Shown piece after piece: positions 60,677 through 64,000 of a stretch of DNA of 64,000 nt; positions within the stretch are counted from its first letter, which is position 1, and each line of letters starts with the position of its first letter. The position numbers and the translations under genes were made by a program. The DNA is taken from positions 248,001 through 312,000 of the forward strand of contig JAURWE010000055.1 of NCBI GenBank assembly GCA_030655075.1. The letters run 5' to 3'. The notes below the pieces were generated by a model. The model saw only the letters and a program-made list of their open reading frames with translations. It did no database searches and was not told the origin of the DNA. Source of the stretch: Pararhizobium sp. (GTDB lineage: Bacteria > Pseudomonadota > Alphaproteobacteria > Rhizobiales > Rhizobiaceae).

Positions 60677-60991
60677 TTAACACAAGCGTGATGCTAAACG
60701 GTCGAAACCCCATAGCTCACCGCCATATTCAAGGACAAGGCTGTGTCCTGCCGCAGTCCGGGAAGCCCATCCGCCCGAATGCGCCAGCTGGCGTGGCGCT
60801 GCTGCTTGAACCCCTGAATGTCTTGAACACTATTACAATCCCACCGCCTTGCAACCGAAATGCAGCCCTTAGTTGCGCCTCGGAAAAATGCGAAGCTGGC
60901 AGCTTTTTTCTTCTGCGCGACAGGACGGACTTGATTTGCGACAGGCAAACCGACTAGCTATCGCAGCCCATCGAACCGGAGGAACCCGCCC
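60677..60991 (+). other. gene-free leader region before pgi
   Basis: These 315 bases hold no gene that I accept. A 97-codon frame across them lacks a ribosome site and starts inside the terminator. A weak promoter-like pair (TTGATT at 60931, TAGCTA at 60955) and a small inverted repeat TTTGC-GACAG-GCAAA at 60935-60949 are the only signals before the pgi ribosome site. Confidence 0.5.
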
Positions 60992-62617
60992 GTGAAAGCG
61001 CTAGTCGAACAGCTGAAATCCACCGCCAAGGATACGAACGCAACCGACATCAGAGCCGCCTTTGCGCAGGACAGCGGTCGGTTCTCAAAATACAGCATCA
61101 CCGTCGATGATTTCCTTTTCGACTACTCCAAATGCGCGGTGAACGACGCCATTCTCGACGGTCTGGAAGGTTTGGCCAAAGCTGCGAATGTCGAAGCCAA
61201 GCGTGACGGCATGTTTGCAGGCGACATCATCAACATCACCGAAGAGCGCGCCGTCCTGCACACGGCTCTGCGCAACCGGGCCAACACGCCCGTTATCGTC
61301 GACGGCAAGGATGTCATGCCCGACGTCAACGGCGTTCTGGCGGCCATGGGCACCTTTGCCGACGGCATCCGCTCTGGCGCGCTGAAGGGCGCGACCGGCA
61401 AAAAAATCACCGATGTCATCAATATCGGCATCGGCGGGTCGGATCTCGGCCCGGTCATGGCGACGCTGTCCCTAGCGCCGTATCACGACGGTCCACGCCT
61501 GCACTTCGTCTCAAACATCGATGCAGCCCACATTGCCGACACGCTGAAGCTGGTGGAGGCGGAAACGACGCTGGTCATCGTTGCGTCGAAGACATTCACC
61601 ACCATCGAGACCATGACAAACGCGGCCACGGCCCGTGCCTTCATCGCCGGCAAGCTCGGCGAAGATGCCGTCAAGCATCACTTCTGCGCCGTCTCGACCG
61701 CGCTCGACAAGGTCGGCGCATTCGGTATCGGCAGCGACCGTATTTTCGGTTTCTGGGACTGGGTCGGCGGACGCTACTCGATCTGGTCGGCCATCGGCCT
61801 GCCGCTGATGATTGCCATCGGGCCGGAGGATTTCGGAAAGTTCCTCGACGGCGCCCATGCGATGGACACGCATTTCCGCACGGCGCCCCTCAGACAAAAC
61901 ATCCCGGTGCTGCTCGGCCTCATCGGCTATTATAACCGCAACGTGCTCGGCTATCCGTCGCGCGCCATCCTGCCTTACGATCAACGCCTGACGCGTTTCC
62001 CGGCCTATCTGCAGCAGCTCGACATGGAATCGAACGGCAAGGGCGTGACGATGGACAGCCTGCCCGTGGAAGGCAACACTGGCCCGGTTGTCTGGGGCGA
62101 ACCCGGCACCAACGGCCAGCACGCCTTTTACCAGCTTATCCACCAGGGCACGACCGTCATTCCCGCCGAGTTCATGATCGCAGCCAATGGCCACGAGCCG
62201 GAGCTTCGCTACCAGCATCAGCTGCTGATCTCCAACTGCCTGGCGCAGTCGGAAGCGCTGATGAAGGGCCGTACGCTTGCGGAAGCCAAGGCACAGCTGA
62301 CCGCCAAGGGCATGGACGATGCCAAGGCCGACAGAATTGCGCCGCACCGGGTCTTCACTGGAAACCGGCCATCGATCACCATGATCTATGACAGCCTGAC
62401 ACCGTTCACGCTCGGCCGTCTGATCGCGCTGTACGAACACCGGGTCTTTGTCGAAGGCGTGCTGTTCAACATCAACTCCTTCGACCAGTGGGGCGTCGAG
62501 CTCGGCAAGGAACTGGCGACCGGTTTGATGCCGGTGGTGGAGGGCAAGGTCGGCACCGAAGGTCACGACAGCTCGACCGCCGGACTCGTGGCGGCGCTGT
62601 TGAAGGCTGCGAAATAA
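60992..62617 (+). CDS. pgi: glucose-6-phosphate isomerase
   Basis: This 541-residue enzyme interconverts glucose 6-phosphate and fructose 6-phosphate. It has NIGIGGSDLGP, VASKTFTTIETMTNA, the signature GPVVWGEPGTNGQHAFYQLI and the C-terminal FDQWGVELGK. The start is GTG at 60992, eight bases after GGAGGA. It is divergent in function but convergent in direction with the fructokinase gene, which produces the same fructose 6-phosphate. Confidence 0.96.
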   Translation: MKALVEQLKSTAKDTNATDIRAAFAQDSGRFSKYSITVDDFLFDYSKCAVNDAILDGLEGLAKAANVEAKRDGMFAGDIINITEERAVLHTALRNRANTPVIVDGKDVMPDVNGVLAAMGTFADGIRSGALKGATGKKITDVINIGIGGSDLGPVMATLSLAPYHDGPRLHFVSNIDAAHIADTLKLVEAETTLVIVASKTFTTIETMTNAATARAFIAGKLGEDAVKHHFCAVSTALDKVGAFGIGSDRIFGFWDWVGGRYSIWSAIGLPLMIAIGPEDFGKFLDGAHAMDTHFRTAPLRQNIPVLLGLIGYYNRNVLGYPSRAILPYDQRLTRFPAYLQQLDMESNGKGVTMDSLPVEGNTGPVVWGEPGTNGQHAFYQLIHQGTTVIPAEFMIAANGHEPELRYQHQLLISNCLAQSEALMKGRTLAEAKAQLTAKGMDDAKADRIAPHRVFTGNRPSITMIYDSLTPFTLGRLIALYEHRVFVEGVLFNINSFDQWGVELGKELATGLMPVVEGKVGTEGHDSSTAGLVAALLKAAK

Positions 62618-62641
62618 GCAATTTTACCGGCCGGAACACCC

Positions 62642-62670
62642 AAAAAGGGCGGCTTGAAGCCGCCCTTTTT
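62642..62670. terminator. bidirectional terminator between pgi and fructokinase
   Basis: AAAAAGGGCGGC pairs perfectly with GCCGCCCTTTTT over 12 bp around TTGAA. The A and T flanks allow termination in both directions. Confidence 0.93.
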
Positions 62671-62688
62671 CATTCCAGCACTACCGTT

Positions 62689-63615
62689 TTAAAGGCCGAT
62701 TTCGTGGCGAAAGGGCGGGTTCGCCCCTGCTCTGGAAACGGTAACCGCTGCAGCTTTGGCACCAAGGCTGAGGGCATCACGGACAGCGTCGTCACTGAGG
62801 GTGGCGACCTGTGCTTTGGTGAGCAGATCGTTCATTTTCAGCGATGCCAGGATGCCCGCGTCGAATGTGTCGCCAGCGCCCACCGTGTCAACGACGGTCA
62901 CTCTCTCGCCGCTGACAGAGACTTTGCCACGCCCTGTGTAGCCATCGGCACCATCGGCGCCCTTGGTGATGACGATGAGCTTCGGGCCGCGCGCCAGCCA
63001 TTTGGCGGCGAGTTCCGCGTGTGTCCCCTCCTCGCCAAACCAGTCGAGGTCCTCGTCGGAAAACTTGACGATATCCGACATGGCGGCCATGCGCAGCATA
63101 CGCGCCTTGTGCGCCTCGCCATCCTTGATGAAGCCGCGGCGGATATTGGGGTCAAAGGAAATGACGCGCTTTTCATGTTCGCGGGTCATCAGCGCTTCAT
63201 AGGTCGAGCCGCACGGTTCCGGGATCAGGCTGATGGCACCGAAATGCAGGGCTTCGCAGGAAGCGTCGAAGCTCGGCAGGTGATCGCCCATGATCATCCG
63301 GCCTGCGGTGTTTTCATCGAAGAAAGCGTAGGTGGCGTGGCCGTTGACCAGTTTGACGAAGGCAAGCGTCGTGTGCAGTGGCAGCGTTGCGCAGGGAGAG
63401 AAATCGACATTGCTGGCTGTCAGCGTCTCACGCAGGATATCGCCGAACATGTCATCGGAGAGGCCGGTGAAAAAACCTGTGGGAATGCCGAGGCGGCCGA
63501 GCGCGATCGCCGTGTTGAAAATGGCGCCGCCGGCATAGGGTGCAAAACCTGTTTCACCCGCCGTCGTATCGCGCGGCAGCATATCGATGAGGGCTTCCCC
63601 GCAGCAAACGATCAT
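62689..63615 (-). CDS. PfkB-family sugar kinase, probable fructokinase
   Basis: This 308-residue kinase has the N-terminal CCGEALIDMLP, the first PfkB region GGAIFNTAIALGRLGI and the catalytic VDTVGAGDTFDAGILASL with its Asp and anion hole. The family phosphorylates sugars; the neighbours pgi and pyrE are the usual rhizobial context of a fructokinase that makes fructose 6-phosphate. GGGAGGAGG precedes the ATG. The exact sugar is inferred. Confidence 0.88.
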   Translation of the reverse strand: MIVCCGEALIDMLPRDTTAGETGFAPYAGGAIFNTAIALGRLGIPTGFFTGLSDDMFGDILRETLTASNVDFSPCATLPLHTTLAFVKLVNGHATYAFFDENTAGRMIMGDHLPSFDASCEALHFGAISLIPEPCGSTYEALMTREHEKRVISFDPNIRRGFIKDGEAHKARMLRMAAMSDIVKFSDEDLDWFGEEGTHAELAAKWLARGPKLIVITKGADGADGYTGRGKVSVSGERVTVVDTVGAGDTFDAGILASLKMNDLLTKAQVATLSDDAVRDALSLGAKAAAVTVSRAGANPPFRHEIGL

Positions 63616-63684
63616 GTCGACCTCCTCCCGTTTTTTCTATTCAATCGATTTAAGCGAAGTTGCCGAAAAATTCCAGCCGTGTTT

Positions 63685-64000
63685 TCACGAGAGCTTATCA
63701 ACGCCGCCATTGCGGCCGGACCAGTCGAGTGGTGCGTTGAGAAACGCCTCGACTTCCGACAGGGTTTTTTCATCGAACAGGCGGCCGGCCCTTGCGGCGG
63801 CAAGGACGTCGCGCCACGTGGCGATGTAGTGGAGATCGACGCCTTTGGCCTTCATCTCGCCTCGGGCCTCCGGGAAAATATCGTAGTAGAACAGTGCGAT
63901 GCCATGCTCAACGACGCCGCCAGCAGCGCGGATCGCATCGATGAACTTGAACATCGAGCCGCCGGCCGTGGTCAGGTCTTCGATCACCAAAACCCGGGCG
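63685..64000 (-). CDS. pyrE: orotate phosphoribosyltransferase, 3' part (cut by window edge)
   Basis: The frame enters from the right edge with ARVLVIEDLTTAGGSMFKFI, the PRPP-binding loop of orotate phosphoribosyltransferase, and continues FYYDIFPEARGEMKAKGVDL to the C-terminus VDKLS. The N-terminal half lies outside the window. The enzyme makes OMP from orotate in pyrimidine synthesis. It is upstream of the fructokinase on the same strand with a 69-base gap, so the two may be cotranscribed. Confidence 0.9.
   Translation of the reverse strand, partial: ARVLVIEDLTTAGGSMFKFIDAIRAAGGVVEHGIALFYYDIFPEARGEMKAKGVDLHYIATWRDVLAAARAGRLFDEKTLSEVEAFLNAPLDWSGRNGGVDKLS

Noticed and set aside
60664..60957. 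A 97-codon frame between fadD and pgi
   Set aside because: It starts inside the fadD terminator, has no ribosome site and no recognisable features.

Overview
The window looks like a chromosomal segment of a Rhizobiaceae alphaproteobacterium (Agrobacterium / Rhizobium / Pararhizobium type). It is GC-rich. It carries gcrA, a SAM-II-type riboswitch in front of metZ, the order phoR-pstSCAB-phoU-phoB, a two-domain Dcd, an argD-argF-hslO block and many GGAAC-N16-(C/G)GTT promoters of the alphaproteobacterial general stress response (GSR, EcfG sigma factor). I see no integrase, transposase, rRNA or CRISPR array. Two tRNA genes (Gly-TCC, Thr-CGT) are present. All family assignments were made by reading motifs, not by database search.

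Layout. 0-4.2 kb: a MazEF-type toxin-antitoxin pair cut by the left edge, then a thiolase and FadB-type multifunctional enzyme for fatty acid oxidation. 4.2-13 kb: an MFS pump with its divergent TetR regulator and two palindromic operators, a tiny lipoprotein, ChaC, a Tim44-like exported protein, HxlR, a ChaA antiporter, an S24 repressor, a nuclease-like protein, TerB and a sterol-desaturase-family enzyme. 13-16 kb: a solute-binding protein divergent from a membrane GT2 glycosyltransferase. 16.1-20.3 kb: a compact four-gene operon of unknown role (NlpC/CHAP-like protein, secreted subtilase, secreted DUF1353 protein, secreted GH75-like protein). 20.3-26.3 kb: a flavodoxin-like reductase, a membrane-anchored WD40 protein, a GGDEF-EAL protein and small proteins.

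26.3-32 kb and 52.6-57.3 kb are two stress islands. They hold DUF4112, two DUF2934 paralogues, an HWE histidine kinase, an SDR oxidoreductase, CsbD, BON, DUF3309, CBS and several small unknown proteins. At least eight promoter regions there match the EcfG consensus, and two of these are palindromic and appear to fire in both directions.

32-41 kb is housekeeping: rpsU, a DUF1127 protein, tRNA-Gly, dcd, metZ under riboswitch control, a CDP-alcohol phosphatidyltransferase, apaG, hslO, argF, argD and gcrA. The region before gcrA has a CtrA-like box and a cluster of GANTC methylation sites. 41.3-50 kb is the phosphate module (phoB, phoU, pstB, pstA, pstC, pstS with a Pho box, phoR, and divergent ppk2). 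50-52.5 kb holds an unknown membrane protein and a nitronate-monooxygenase-family enzyme behind a perfect inverted repeat. 55.4-64 kb is central carbon and lipid metabolism (glgA, an AI-2E-family permease, fadD, pgi, a PfkB fructokinase and the 3' part of pyrE).

The least explained parts are the four-gene secreted hydrolase operon at 16.1-20.3 kb and the symmetric stress promoter that couples an HWE kinase to an SDR enzyme.
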